Source of the DNA: Rhizophagus irregularis
Lineage: Eukaryota > Glomeromycota > Glomeromycetes > Glomerales > Glomeraceae
Direction: 5' to 3'
Length of the DNA stretch: 64,000 nt
NCBI RefSeq assembly: GCF_026210795.1
Contig: NC_089430.1
Span: 372,001 to 436,000, forward strand
Both the position numbers and the translations under genes were made by a program. The notes beneath the pieces are model-generated. The model did no database searches. It had not been told where the DNA came from and saw only the letters and a program-made list of their open reading frames with translations. Each line of letters opens with the position of its first letter. Within the stretch, counting starts at the first letter, position 1. Positions 1-11,730 of the stretch are shown one piece after another.

Positions 1-1637
1 AAAAAATACCTTTATTAATTGTAGAACTGAAAGAACTAAAATATCTGAAAAAAAATAAAATAAATTAGTGAAAAACGAAATATGAAACAGAAACAAAATA
101 AAAAATAAAAAAATGAGTAAGAAACGAAATGTAAAGTGAAAAACAACTGAACCTTACTGGAAGAACTAAATGACCTAAAAATAATGAAATAGAATTAAAT
201 ATGTAAATTATATAAATTATATAAATTTATTAGTCTAACCTTACCATATTGTAAATATTTATTATCAAAATACTAAGAAGTTTTATCCCCGGCGCAGCGC
301 GACGGGTTACACCTAGTAAATCATATAAAGATTTTTCTTGTTACAAGATTTACCAAAATAACTCTTGGTTGTACCCATAACTTCACACATCTTTTGACAG
401 GAAAAGAATAAAACAAATATCACATGGGTATAAAAACTTAAAATTTGTATAAAGAACAACCATCATTTTTTAATTTGATTGTATTACAATAAAGCTGTAA
501 ATACGCCTTTAAAAATTAATAAATTGTATCGTAAATTGTTAAATAGTAACGTTGTACTATTATCTTACAGAAAAAATTACTGCGTATGTACAGTAAAAGT
601 TAAAAGACCATAATAAAATGTTACCATAAATCACTTGACGTATTGCATAAATTAATATTGATAGAAATTAAGGACAAGAAAGAATTTTTGCTTTTTTGTA
701 AGGAATTCTATAAAAGAATTTTGTTTATTTTATTTTTTTTTATTTGAGATGCGGGTTTTTTCTATTAAATTCCGTGAATATGTCACATATATATGAGGAT
801 CAAATTACGGAATACTTTGTTATTTGGAATTACCAGAATGGCGGAATAATTTTCTCTTCTATTAAGAAAATTTTCGTTTTTCCAAATAGTAATGCGGACA
901 TTAACTCATTTTTCGACGCTTGATATCTAGTTTGTTTTATTATAAACAAAGTTCCTATATTGTAAAATATGATATAGCCTTAGTATATCACAAAAATTCT
1001 TTTCTTTATTTATTGATTAAATCCATGTATAATCGTATAATTGCCGAGTCAGTCAATCCGCGGATTTTGAAAAACAATACGATACTACTAAATGAGAAAT
1101 TGACCCCAAAAAAAAAAAAAAAATCCCAAAAGACAAAATCACAAACTTTACTTCTTCACTTCCAAAAAAAAACTTTGTAAAAAGAAAACAATCAAATCAA
1201 TATTTTTATACCGTAATCTTATTTAAAATTACAATAAAAAAAAGTCATGAAAAACTTCAATGAAATAGGCTTAAATTTTTTTTTGATTAGTATTTTTTTT
1301 CCATTAATTTCTATATAGATTGAAATTATGACCAATAACCTTCTTAATATTCTGTCATCAAATTCCTTTAATTTAGGATTTAGGATTTTGCTGAATTTAT
1401 AAACTTTTCATAAATTAGCAGTATTAAATTTGCCCAGTATAAATATCGACAAGGTCTCATCAAAAAAGATCGACTATAATAGTACCGAGAAAATCATTAC
1501 GGTAGTGTTACCTATTACAGTTCACCTGAGTGTTACAAAATTTATGTACAACCGTGTGACATCCAAAATTAGGCTTATAATGACTTATTTACTCCGTAAA
1601 TCCGGAAAAAATTTTCTTTCCTTCCTAAATTTTCAAG
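1..1637. other. AT-rich spacer upstream of the F-box gene
   Basis: I see no convincing gene here. Open frames on the plus strand at 920-1180 and 1430-1663 have lysine/asparagine-rich low-complexity translations, no recognisable motif, and no splice context. The stretch holds poly-A/T runs, a GC-rich hairpin at 288-306 (listed separately) and the presumed promoter of the gene starting at 1638. Confidence 0.6.
288..306. repeat. GC-rich 8-3-8 hairpin
   Basis: CCCGGCGC-AGC-GCGACGGG forms an 8-bp stem with one mismatch around a 3-nt loop, in surroundings that are almost pure A/T. It has the same format as the hairpins at 10682-10700, 32117-32135 and 37522-37538. Confidence 0.6.
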
Positions 1638-3173
1638 ATGACTTTACCTTATTTAACAGATGATTGTATCTTTTACATTTTACAACATCTCAAAAATAAT
1701 CATTCAACTTTATTTAATTGTTTATTAGTTAATCGATTTTGGTGTAAATCAACGATTCCTTTACTTTATGCAAACCCTTTTATGAATATAACTAAAAAAA
1801 ATTACTCGATAATCATGACCTTAATTTTTTGCTTTAATAAAGAAGAAATTTTACAATTGAAGAATAAACTAGAACAAAACCATATTAATAATATTAATTT
1901 GGATGAAGAATACAAACCATTATTTGAATATACGAAATATTTGGAAAACTATAATTATTTTACAATAGATAACATAATAAATGGATATTGTTTGGGTTTA
2001 TTGATTCCTTATAATAAAATATATGATATTACTCTAATATTTCATCAATCAATTTTACGTCAAAGTAAAAATATTAAACAATTAGTTATTTCGACATATT
2101 TATTTAATAGAGAATCGGCTAAAAATTTTAATGTTCAAAATTTCATATCAAATTTAACAAAATTAAATTCATTATCATTAAATTTAAATGACACTAGTAA
2201 TAATAAAATTAATCAAGAATTTTTAAACAATATGGCGACGAAGAATTTGCAAGAATTAATGATTGATTTTTCCAATAATTCGGTCAATAATACTACTTTT
2301 GAAAAGCTTCGTACAATTATTCAAGAGCAAAACAAACTTAAAAAATTTAAGATATTGAATTGTCATTCTTTATTAAATAATATTCTTTTGTCTTTAGAAT
2401 TTCAAAAGAATTCTTTAGTTCATATTGAATTTACAAAATCTAACTTTAGTAATGTTAGCTTTAAAAATTTTAATAATTTATATAATTTAAAGTACTTAAG
2501 ATTTATAAATTGTAAAGGTATATTATTAGATCAATGTGAGATTTTAAAATTTGCTCCATTTAAGCTCAAGGAATTATCATTTGCAAGTAATAATTGGGAT
2601 GCTGATGTCACATCATTAATGATCAAATATTTAGGTGCATCATTACAAAGATTATTAATTGGAAATCCGACAATTCTTTCTATTGAAAATATATCAATAT
2701 ATTGTTCAAATCTTATTTTTTTAAAAATATTAATTGATACCCGGTTTAATTGTTCAGTGTTACCATTTTTTAGAAATTTAAGAAGAATATTAAATTTTAG
2801 TATTATTACATCATTAACATATAATACTGAACTTTTTATAAATTTATCAAAAAATATACCTATTAATATTAGTAAAATTTCCATTAGTTATCATAATTCT
2901 AATAAGTATCTCAAATTTAAGGATTTTTTAGAAAATTGTCATAATAAGTTTGAAATAATTAATTTAAATCATACTGTTGAGTTAAACTTTCTTAAAATTG
3001 TTTTAAATTATATTGAAAGAAGTAATAATAGTTTAAAAATTCTTGGTTTGATCAATGTGAATGAAAGATTGAATGATGAAGAATCAATGTTATTGAATAG
3101 TATTAAAGCTAAAGGGATTAAAATAATGGAATTTCATAATTTAAATGGTGTTTGTGAAGGGTTGGAGGCATAA
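1638..3173 (+). CDS. F-box protein with degenerate LRR region
   Basis: This is a single-exon frame of 511 codons. Residues 1-45 form an F-box: LPYLTDDCIFYILQHL, then the CLLVNRFWCKSTIPLLYANPF block, where the W-C and the L-Y-NPF positions are typical. The rest is leucine/asparagine-rich, with irregular leucine-rich repeats such as LKYLRFINCKG and LKELSFASNNW, which usually form the substrate-binding face. F-box proteins bind Skp1 and bring substrates to an SCF ubiquitin ligase in the cytosol or nucleus. Large F-box/LRR families of this size are typical of Rhizophagus genomes as I remember them. The start is the ATG just before the F-box; no upstream in-frame extension is needed. No intron is evident. 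The substrate cannot be inferred. Confidence 0.85.
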   Translation: MTLPYLTDDCIFYILQHLKNNHSTLFNCLLVNRFWCKSTIPLLYANPFMNITKKNYSIIMTLIFCFNKEEILQLKNKLEQNHINNINLDEEYKPLFEYTKYLENYNYFTIDNIINGYCLGLLIPYNKIYDITLIFHQSILRQSKNIKQLVISTYLFNRESAKNFNVQNFISNLTKLNSLSLNLNDTSNNKINQEFLNNMATKNLQELMIDFSNNSVNNTTFEKLRTIIQEQNKLKKFKILNCHSLLNNILLSLEFQKNSLVHIEFTKSNFSNVSFKNFNNLYNLKYLRFINCKGILLDQCEILKFAPFKLKELSFASNNWDADVTSLMIKYLGASLQRLLIGNPTILSIENISIYCSNLIFLKILIDTRFNCSVLPFFRNLRRILNFSIITSLTYNTELFINLSKNIPINISKISISYHNSNKYLKFKDFLENCHNKFEIINLNHTVELNFLKIVLNYIERSNNSLKILGLINVNERLNDEESMLLNSIKAKGIKIMEFHNLNGVCEGLEA

Positions 3174-3555
3174 GTGGAGGCATATAATATTAGTATTATT
3201 ATTTTTATTTTCTTATAAATAAAGTCAAATATTTAAATATCAAAATACGTTCATCCAACCGATAAACATTAGCTAGTTGAAAATTATGAAGTATTACAAC
3301 ATCATACTAACGATGTTTTCTATTGATATAAGTGTAATCACTGATCACAATAGTGCTATGATAATACTATTTAAATAAGGCCTATATTATAAAATTTTAT
3401 AAATGTCATAAATATTGTGAAATCATACTTAACTTTGCATTTACATTATAGGATTTTATACATCTTAAATCATTTTTTATTTTATACTAATAACTAGAAA
3501 TATACATGGACCATCCACCAGCGTGAAGGTAGAAGTAATATAAATGACCCATAAC
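3174..3555. other. Spacer 3' of the F-box gene
   Basis: AT-rich sequence without coding signal. It presumably contains the polyadenylation region of the F-box gene. Confidence 0.5.
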
Positions 3556-3813
3556 GGGACAAAATGTCCTTAACGAAAAACGCTTAGAGCGTTCGTCGGA
3601 GATGTATATTGTGTAACCTGATCTGGTAATAACAGATAATTAGGTTGGGCGTTATTAGTTAAGTAAGTTATTGTAACGTGGCTGTTTTTGCCTCGCTGAA
3701 GAGGTATTTCTTTTTGGAAAGTTTCGTGAAACGGTACAAAATAAATTTGTAGATCCGGCGCAGATTTTATATGAATTACGTTAATTAGCATATTTTGATG
3801 TCGATTTTGTCCC
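3556..3813. mobile_element. GC-richer block bounded by GGGACAAAAT inverted ends (possible MITE or fossil coding fragment)
   Basis: A 258-bp block with clearly higher G+C than its surroundings starts with GGGACAAAAT and ends with ATTTTGTCCC, a perfect 10-bp inverted repeat. I cannot see a clean target-site duplication. On the minus strand 3570-3815 is open for 81 codons with ordinary-looking composition (for example PLQRGKNSHVTITYLTNN), so a captured or fossil exon is an alternative. I do not recognise the peptide. Confidence 0.35.
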
Positions 3814-3815
3814 AC

Positions 3816-4495
3816 AAGGTCACGTTTAAATGTAACGATGACTCACCAATCAATAACATTAAACGTGAATAAGCCACAAAAAAAAATTTTTTTATCGTTC
3901 GATATAAAATTTAACAAGTTTACCTTGGAGGAAGTCACCATTCCACCTTATATTTTAGTTAAGATAAGATTTTTTATACACGAATTTTGCAAATTTTACG
4001 AGATTTTTTTTACACTATTGAAAAATATATATTATTTTCTTTACCAAATTAACAAAATAACAAAAAAAAAATATATTTTTTTATTTTTCTTTTTTAGTTT
4101 TTTTTTTTGGCACACCTTGATCCTACCGGCTTTGGAAAACACACCCAGGTAATGTAATACCTTTTTCTGGCAAATTTTTGAAGTATTTATGTTGTTGTGA
4201 CGTGTTTTTAAGATAGTGCAAACACCACTCCAGAGCAATAGTATTTAATATATAAAAGTCCGTCGAAATTAATTATAGAAATCCATTAATACACATTTTG
4301 GTCGAGTATCCCTGTAATATGATGTATGACGGACACCGTAAATTCTAGTGTCATTGTGAGGTATAAATTAACTTATTTGGTAAGTAAAAAAAGGAAGTGT
4401 GACGTGGGTGACTTTTTAAGATCAGATGGGTGGGGAAATAAGATAACCAATATTCATATTGTGTTTGTAAAATTTAATTTAAACTAATTGTTGCT
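3816..4495. other. AT-rich spacer
   Basis: Overlapping open frames on both strands (about 3838-4238) are driven by poly-A/T runs and give phenylalanine/lysine-rich peptides. I see no gene. Confidence 0.5.
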
Positions 4496-4499
4496 AAAA

Positions 4500-5215
4500 G
4501 TGGAGAGTTTTAGTAAGGGCACAATGAGAATAGAATTGATATAATAAAACTATTGATTTATAGGAAAAGTCTGTTGTAAATAATATTATTGTGAGTAGAA
4601 CGTGGTAATCTAAGATGTGATTTGAAAAGCTTCTTTAAAGGGAATAGAATTTGTTCGCATTGAGCTAGTGAAAGGATAGTGAGCTGATTCACATATTCTA
4701 ATTTGGGTGAGTTAACTTTGTTGATAATATAAACTAGGTGGTTGTGTGTAATCTTTTTAAATTCAACAGAAATGCAAAGCGTGAAGTAATTTGATGTAGT
4801 TTTTTAAGAGTTGGTGTAAAGGAGTTAAATGTGTCGATGTAAACTCCTAAAATTCTTTTGCTGGCATTTCGAGAGGCGGTTTGAATTGTGATAACCTGAT
4901 TGTTCGAATCTTTAATTCAACTGGGCTGTTACACATTTTAAGATCATTAGTAGGGATCACGTATTTGTTGTAGTTAATAGTAATGTTGGCCATGTCATAA
5001 AAACTATTAGCTATTTGTAAATTTTGTTCAAGTTGGTGTTTTGAAGAAGCAAATCAACTAGTTTCATCTAAGTATCCTACTAGAGCGGTATTGAAAGTGA
5101 TATCGTGGTCTTGTTCATGATTATGGATATTTGTGATTTTGGCCATGTTCAAAGTCAAATGATGGTCGTGTAAAGCGTTAAAATCGTTGAAAGAGAGGGT
5201 CGTAATATATGATCC
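4500..5215 (-). pseudogene. Decayed LINE reverse transcriptase fragment
   Basis: Reading the minus strand with frame jumps gives a recognisable non-LTR reverse transcriptase piece. In order it shows VGYLDETS followed by a stop (the YxDD catalytic box decayed, in a GYMDDTxW-like context), FASSKHQLEQNLQIANSFYDM, then ILGVYIDTFNSF after a frame change, then KKLHQITSRFAFLL. Several stops and frameshifts make it a pseudogene. The order and spacing match what I know of Rhizophagus LINE RTs between the palm catalytic motif and the thumb region. No endonuclease part or poly-A tail is visible, so this is an internal fragment. The ends are approximate. Confidence 0.65.
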
Positions 5216-5650
5216 ATAAGATAGGTTAAGATTATTAAATTATTATAAAATTAAATTTAAGCACTTATATTAATTTATCATGTGAAGCATTTTTATTGGT
5301 TGATAAATTTTTCACTCTGGTGACCCGTCCGGGATATGAGATTATGAGAACCAATTTTTTTTGTGTCACCTTATTATTTCTATTTCCAATTATATGGAGC
5401 TATTTAGAAGTTAGAACTTCCCTTTCATGGCTAAAACAAGTTGTTATTTATATAAAACAAGACTACTAGTTGCAGTGCGTATATTTCCTTTATGTAAGGT
5501 TTTTATACTATAAGATAAATAAATTCAAAAATGGTACTTAATTTATTTATTTGAAAATTTCCTTATATATATGTACAACCACGCATAAAAAAAAAATTAA
5601 ATAAAAAAAAATTAAATTTGAAAATTTTTTTTCTGTTGAAAGTTGATCAT
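5216..5650. other. AT-rich spacer
   Basis: No gene or repeat is recognised apart from homopolymer runs that lead into the minisatellite. Confidence 0.5.
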
Positions 5651-6210
5651 TGCTCAATTAACTTTTCATAATAAGAAAATTTTTTTTTTTATGCAAGAGG
5701 CGTACAGACATGCATATTTATATGTTTTTCAAAATAAAAAAAGCTCAATTAACTTTACATAATAAAAAAATTTTTTTTTCTTTATGCAAGAGGCGAAATT
5801 TTACGTATTGTATAACCATGCATATTTGATTTGTGTTTCAAATAAAAATCTCAATTAACTTTTTCATAATAAAAAAAGATTTTTTTTTTATGCAAGAGGC
5901 GAAATTTACGTACAGATTTATACACGTGTTTCAAGTAAAAAGGCTCAAAAAAAAAAAATTTTTTTTATGCATGAGGCAAAATTTACGTACAGTCATGCAT
6001 ATTTTTATGTATGTGTTTAAATAAAAAGGCTCAACTAACTTTTCATAATAAAAAAAAAAGATTTTTTTTTTATGCAGGAGGCGAAATTTTAGAATATTTG
6101 ACATGTGTTTCAATAAAAAATACTTAATTAGCTTATCACAATAAAAAAAAATTCTTTTTTTATGTACGTACAACCATGCATATTTACACGTGTTTTAATA
6201 AAAAAAAAGT
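5651..6210. repeat. Minisatellite of about six units, 85-110 bp each
   Basis: Units begin near 5655, 5743, 5851, 5943, 6029 and 6122. Each carries CTCAATTAACTTTTCATAAT, a poly-A/poly-T run, ATGCAAGAGGCGAAATT, a CATGCATATTT-type segment and a TGTTTCAAATAAAAAGG-type end. The array stops about 80 bp before the ATG of the channel gene, so it lies in its promoter or 5' leader. Short frames in it are repeat translations, not genes. Confidence 0.75.
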
Positions 6211-6289
6211 ATATAATCGCAATTGGACGATATAAAAAAAATAATAATTTCTTTGGTAATAAATTTATAAATTTATAAGCGAATACCAA

Positions 6290-9200
6290 ATGAGTGAAAT
6301 AATCGAAATTAACAATGATGCTGACAAAAACGAAGTTGATGATGTTGATAAAATGGATTTTGATAAAATCGATGTTGATGAAAATGATATTGTTAAAATA
6401 TTTACCTTCGATGATGAACCATATGAACCACATAATGGTAAACCTATTACTAGGATAGAAATATCACTAAATGAAAAATACCTTATTACTTATAGTGAAG
6501 AAGATCGTTCAATTGTCGGTTGGAATGTTGAAGATATAAATAAGATTCAACTTAAGTTTCATCAAACTGTTAAAACTAATGAAGATAATGAAGATAAGAA
6601 ATATGAAATCAAAAGTTTATGCGTTTCTGATTATAAGAAACTTGCTTATATTACTATCCGTCATTATAATGATAGTACTCAATATACTATTACTGGTAAG
6701 TAATAATTATTTGATTATGTAATTATTAAATTATGGTAATTGATATTTATTTTAATATTTTTTTAGTAATCGATATGAATAATAAAGATAAAAAAATTGC
6801 ATTAAGTTTTAATAAATATGGTGCAAATTATTGTACTTTTAATTTAAAAGGTGAATTTATTTTATATAGCTCAGTTTACCCTGGTAATTGTTTTGATATC
6901 CAGGAAATTATTTGGATTTATTCCACACAAACTAAAAATAACAAATGGGAATGTAAGAGATTTTACAGGATACCCAAAGATTATGAATTAATTAGTATAT
7001 CAAAATATGATAAAGTTTACCTGGTTTCAAATGATTACATTTATGAATGGAATATTAATACTGAGAGAAGTGTAAAAATATTTGGTAATAATAAGGATAA
7101 GAATAAGGTAATAAATATTATAAAATTACAAAAAATATCGGAATATTCAGTTATGATGAAAAGTTTATTTCTCTAAAAATCAATGATAAAATCATCGTTT
7201 ATTCAATCGATTTGGGAATTCCTATTGCTTCTTTGGATATAAATGATGGTAACCATTTTTAAAAATTCTATTTATACTTTAATTATTACTCATATTGAAT
7301 CATTATTTTTTTATTTATATATTTACCTTCTTTATTCCTATTATACCCCAGATAAAGAAATCGAATATTGCTGGAATAGTAAATATGAAAATATGTTTAA
7401 TCAAATAAAACTAACTGATGAACCAACTGATGAATCAACTGATGAATCAACTGATGATCAAACAAAGTTTGTGTTTGGAATTCGAAATGGACATGTTTGG
7501 AAATCTAAATTTAACGAAAAGATGTCAAAGACGAACTTTTCATCCGAAATTTCTGTTCATTCATTTAATCTATATATGGATACTGTGTCTACAAATTTTC
7601 TAAAAGTCATAAATCATCGTAGTAGGAGATCTAAATCATTTGAATTAACTGGAAATTTAATTAAATGGAATATATGTATTGAAGATGATAAACTTAAACT
7701 GGAAGTTTTCAAATGGGAATCTATTAGCACAAGAATTACAAGAATTGAAAATCATCCTTATAGATCTAATTATGGTCATTATTTGATTGCGAGCTCATTA
7801 TTTAATAATAATGATATAGTTATATTGACAACATTTGGTATTCTTATTTATACTTTTAGTGAAAAAGACAAATCTATTATTTTAAACTATTTTTATTATA
7901 TCGACCGATATAAATATTGTCAACATTACAAAAAAATATTTTCAAAATCTACTTTGCCGTTACCTAATTATGATAGTTTTAGATTAGATGGGTGGGTTTC
8001 AGATATAATAAATATTAAGTTAAATCTTATGAAATATGGAGGTGAATTATTAAAATTTGCAATTAAAGAACATAAGGTAGAATTAATTGATGATATTTAT
8101 AAAAAATGTATGACTTATTTTAAAGAGGATTTAATGAACAATAAGTCATTTTTAAGCATTATCACTTCCGCAATGCCATTACTAGATAAATATTATCCAG
8201 AATATATTCTAAAATATTCATCAGAAACGAATATGATCATAGATTCTTCTTTTTATAGTATAGAGCATCAAAATAAAAATTTACATCTTTATTCTTTTTT
8301 TCAATCTCCTCAAATAGCTAATTTATCGAAATCTCTTTTATGGACAAAGTACTGTCGTAAAATTGATTACATATATGAAGAATATATTATATTGTATATT
8401 ATATTGTTTATTATACAAGCTTTAATAATACTTTTAACTTTACCCCTTTATTTGGCTACATTTTATATTTTATCAAAATACAATTTTATTAATGATTTAA
8501 CCATTCGTTGTGATTTATTTTCTTTTATTTATTTCTACATTGAACAAAAAATTTTTAAAATTCTTAAAAAATATACAACAATGACACCAACAATTACTTT
8601 TATAATTCCTTATATTAATTTTGTTAATTATTCAAGAGATTATAATTGGTTTTTTGAATTAATTAAACCTCAACCTAGTCCATTTACTGAAACAATAAAT
8701 AGAAATATTTATAAAACATGGAATGGAGAAGCATTAATTAATTTTAAATGGAATGCTTATGGAAAATATTATTATGCAATGATTTGGATTTTATTTATGG
8801 CTTTGCTTGGGTGCTTTACTACTGCTGCAACAATTCCTCAGAAATATATTAATGAAGAAGTTAGACAACAACTTTTTATTGCTTCGATTATACTTGGATT
8901 TATTCATCTAATTTTAGAAATTCGTCAATTTTTTTATAAAATTATTGAGTGGTTCAAGAATTTTTGGAATATTTTTGGTAAATATAAATATTTAATTTAG
9001 TTATTTTACAATATTTTATTAATTATATAATATTTTAATATTGTAGATATAATTGCTTATGTGCTTTCAATTTACACTTCTATTTATTGGCTTCAAACAA
9101 ATGATAAGAATAATAATAAGTATCTAATTCAATTGCTTTCTTTTTCATGCTTATTTTTGGATATAAAATTTTTATTATTTTTTAGAGCATTTGAATATTT

Positions 9201-10255
9201 TGGTGTTTATTTTGCAATTATAATTAGTGTTGGAAAAAAGATTTTTTCTTTTTTATTACTCTTATTCATTATTATAATAAGTTTTGCACATGCATTTTAT
9301 ATTTTATTATCACCAAAATCTGAATTTTCACTTGAACAATATAATACAAATAATAATGATGATCCAAATAATCCTTGGAATTTAGCTCCTAGTTATAGTC
9401 AAATTGATAATAATGGAAATATAAATTCTAATCCACTTATGATTCAAATTCCTGATGGAAATACAAACCTATTTATGGATTTTAAAACTTCCCTTTTTGC
9501 TACATATTTATTTTTAATAGGTATATTTAAATTTTTCATAATTATGTAATTATACACAATATTTTCTAATATTTTTAAACAATTCTACTTATCAATAGGT
9601 GATTCAAGTGCATTATCCAATTGGACATATATCGAAAATCCATCAATTGCAGTATTGATTGTTTTATTTTCCCTTTTAATTGTTATAGATCTTATGAACT
9701 TGTTAATTGGATTACTCAGCAATGCAATTGAAGAAGATAATAATAGAGTCTCATATTTGATGCAAACGGCAGAGGTAAATAATATTATTATTAATCATTC
9801 CATTTCTGTAAATATACTAATATATCTCAACTTTTAGATTTTGGCCGAGATTGAGTTATTTTACCTATTACCAAATCAGAGACGTTGGCAAACATGGTTT
9901 CCTGAAGTAATGTATGTAGTTTTACTTTTAATAAAATAATTTAATGTTATAATTTTATTAATTATTCAAATTTATTTTTTCAAGACATTATTATGCCGAT
10001 GCTGATAAGACTCGAGAAGAAATTCAAAGATTGATTAAAGAGGGTGAATGGGATACAAAGGAATTCACAGAGATGCGGAATGATTTATTAAAAGTACTTA
10101 AAATTAAACATAATCCTATTGATAATGAGGCAATAATGGAGAAATTAAAATCTCATGATGAAAAATTAGAAAAATTAGAAAAATTAGATAAATTAGAGGA
10201 ATTAGAGAAATTAAAGGAATTAGAGAAATTATTGAAAGAAATATGTGCAAAATAA
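6290..10255 (+). CDS. WD-like / TRP-type ion transport protein, eight exons, probable frameshift
   Basis: Exons by GT-AG and phase: 6290-6695, 6767-about 7107, about 7119-7248, 7352-8977, 9047-9520, 9599-9774, 9838-9911, 9985-10255. The N-terminal third has WD/beta-propeller-like strands (LNEKYLITYSEEDRSIVGWN, then YSIDLGIPIASLD). The middle and C-terminal parts carry about six membrane segments, first IILYIILFIIQALIILLTL and last IAVLIVLFSLLIVIDLMNLL. A pore-like loop sits just before the last helix, followed by NLLIGLLSNAIEEDN, as in the TRP/ion transport fold. The tail is a charged coiled coil of KLEKLEKLDKLEEL type. This suits a membrane cation channel with a cytosolic propeller, a family abundant in Rhizophagus as I recall. 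Reading frame changes between 7085 and 7120 without a usable intron; a 1-nt deletion fits. It is therefore a recent pseudogene or contains an assembly error. Ion selectivity is unknown. Confidence 0.75.
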
Positions 10256-11730
10256 TTTTTATCTTATGTTAGTTTTATAATTCAGTTTGTAATTTTAAAT
10301 AATATGGGCTTATCCAAATATTAAATATGTATATTCTTTTTTTTTTTTACTTAGAATTATTTAAACAACAAATGTTAGAGTATTGAATATTTTACAAAAT
10401 TCTTAGTTTGTAATTTAAATAAATCTTGATTTTTCTTTAACTTATCTAACTATTAAATATAAATTATCAAAATGATACATATAGTACTATAAAACCCATC
10501 TCCAATTTGCGAAATCAAAATAAATAATGTAAAATTTTTTATATACATCAAGACGAACCGAACTGATCAGAACTCTAGAAATAGATGAACACAAAAATTT
10601 GGCTCATTATATTGGATATTAATCATATGGATCGGTCCCCGGACCGGTCTTTGCTAGAACCGATCCAACTCTAGTTTATGTGCGGCGACTTTGTCGCCGC
10701 CAGACTTTTATTAAGTTATTAGGTTTTTTTTATGATTATTGTGTTTATAGTAACAAAGTTTTATAGTTTTTTTTAGTAAAATTAGGCTTGTTTTAAGTAA
10801 AATTGGTAAAATCCACTTAAAACTGAGTAAAAATTCGGATAAAATTGCTATTGGTTAGCAACAATAGTTTATATGTCTGAACTATCATAACGCTTGATCC
10901 ATTACAACTAGTTAAATATCTATCAAGTTTTATTTAGTAAAACAATTCATTAGAAATTAATATTAAATTAGTTAATTCAATAAACAATAATTTCGTTATT
11001 GCTTACCAAATTGTTGCAGTATAACATCTATCTGTTATGAGCTATCCATTTCAACTGAAGATAAATGTTCTGATCCAAAAAGTTCTTATTTAGCTATATA
11101 AATAAATATTTCATTAATAATTAGTAATTAGTTAAATAAATAAATAAAAATTACATCATTTACTAACATAATGCAGTATAAGATTTTTCCCATTCAATCA
11201 GTACATTACATCAAGTCCATAACAGATAAAGAAAAGGAGGGTATTGATTGAATAGCAATATTCAAAATGAAAAAAAATAATAAAAAAGGTTAGCCACCTA
11301 TCGTATTATTCCATTTTGATTGGCACCTTCTATTCTGAAGCTACAAATCTGAACCTAAAATAGCAATGAAGAAAAAAATGGGTCGATTAGTAACTTATGA
11401 AATGAAATAAATAAAAAAATCATTCCATTTTGATCAGTTCCTTACTTAAAATTGATAAGTGGATTGGTTAGTAGTAATTCGAATAAAAAAATGTAATGTA
11501 TATTTTGTCAGCAGCATTACATTATGATCAAATGAATAAAAATAATAATAATAAAGGAACAGACGTTATCATCACATGACGAAAAATTTTGTGTTAGGTC
11601 ACCCGATCAAACTATTTATCCATTTTGGAAAATCATACGATGATTTGCATAATTCTTCTCAATAAAAAAATTCCAAATTCCAAAAATCCGATTTTTATTC
11701 TCCAAACAAACTATATTAATATAAGTGATA
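10256..11730. other. Spacer between the channel gene and kinase A
   Basis: AT-rich with no coding signal. It contains GGATCGGT (10629-10636) repeated inverted as ACCGATCC (10659-10666) around a GC-rich core, which may be a transposon end, and the perfect GC hairpin at 10682-10700. The last few hundred bases presumably hold the kinase A promoter. Confidence 0.5.
10682..10700. repeat. Perfect GC-rich 8-3-8 hairpin
   Basis: GCGGCGAC-TTT-GTCGCCGC is a perfect 8-bp stem with a 3-nt loop in an AT-rich spacer. Confidence 0.8.

Noticed and set aside
1430-1663. 77-codon plus-strand frame before the F-box gene
   Set aside because: It overlaps the F-box start in another frame, has no motif and begins at a non-ATG codon.
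2531-2884. 117-codon minus-strand frame within the F-box gene
   Set aside because: Shadow frame opposite an established coding region in AT-rich sequence.
3838-4238. Overlapping frames on both strands
   Set aside because: Translations are poly-Phe/Lys from homopolymer runs, with no coding signature.
5833-6433. Short frames in and around the 5.7-6.2 kb minisatellite
   Set aside because: They translate repeat units or oppose exon 1 of the channel gene.
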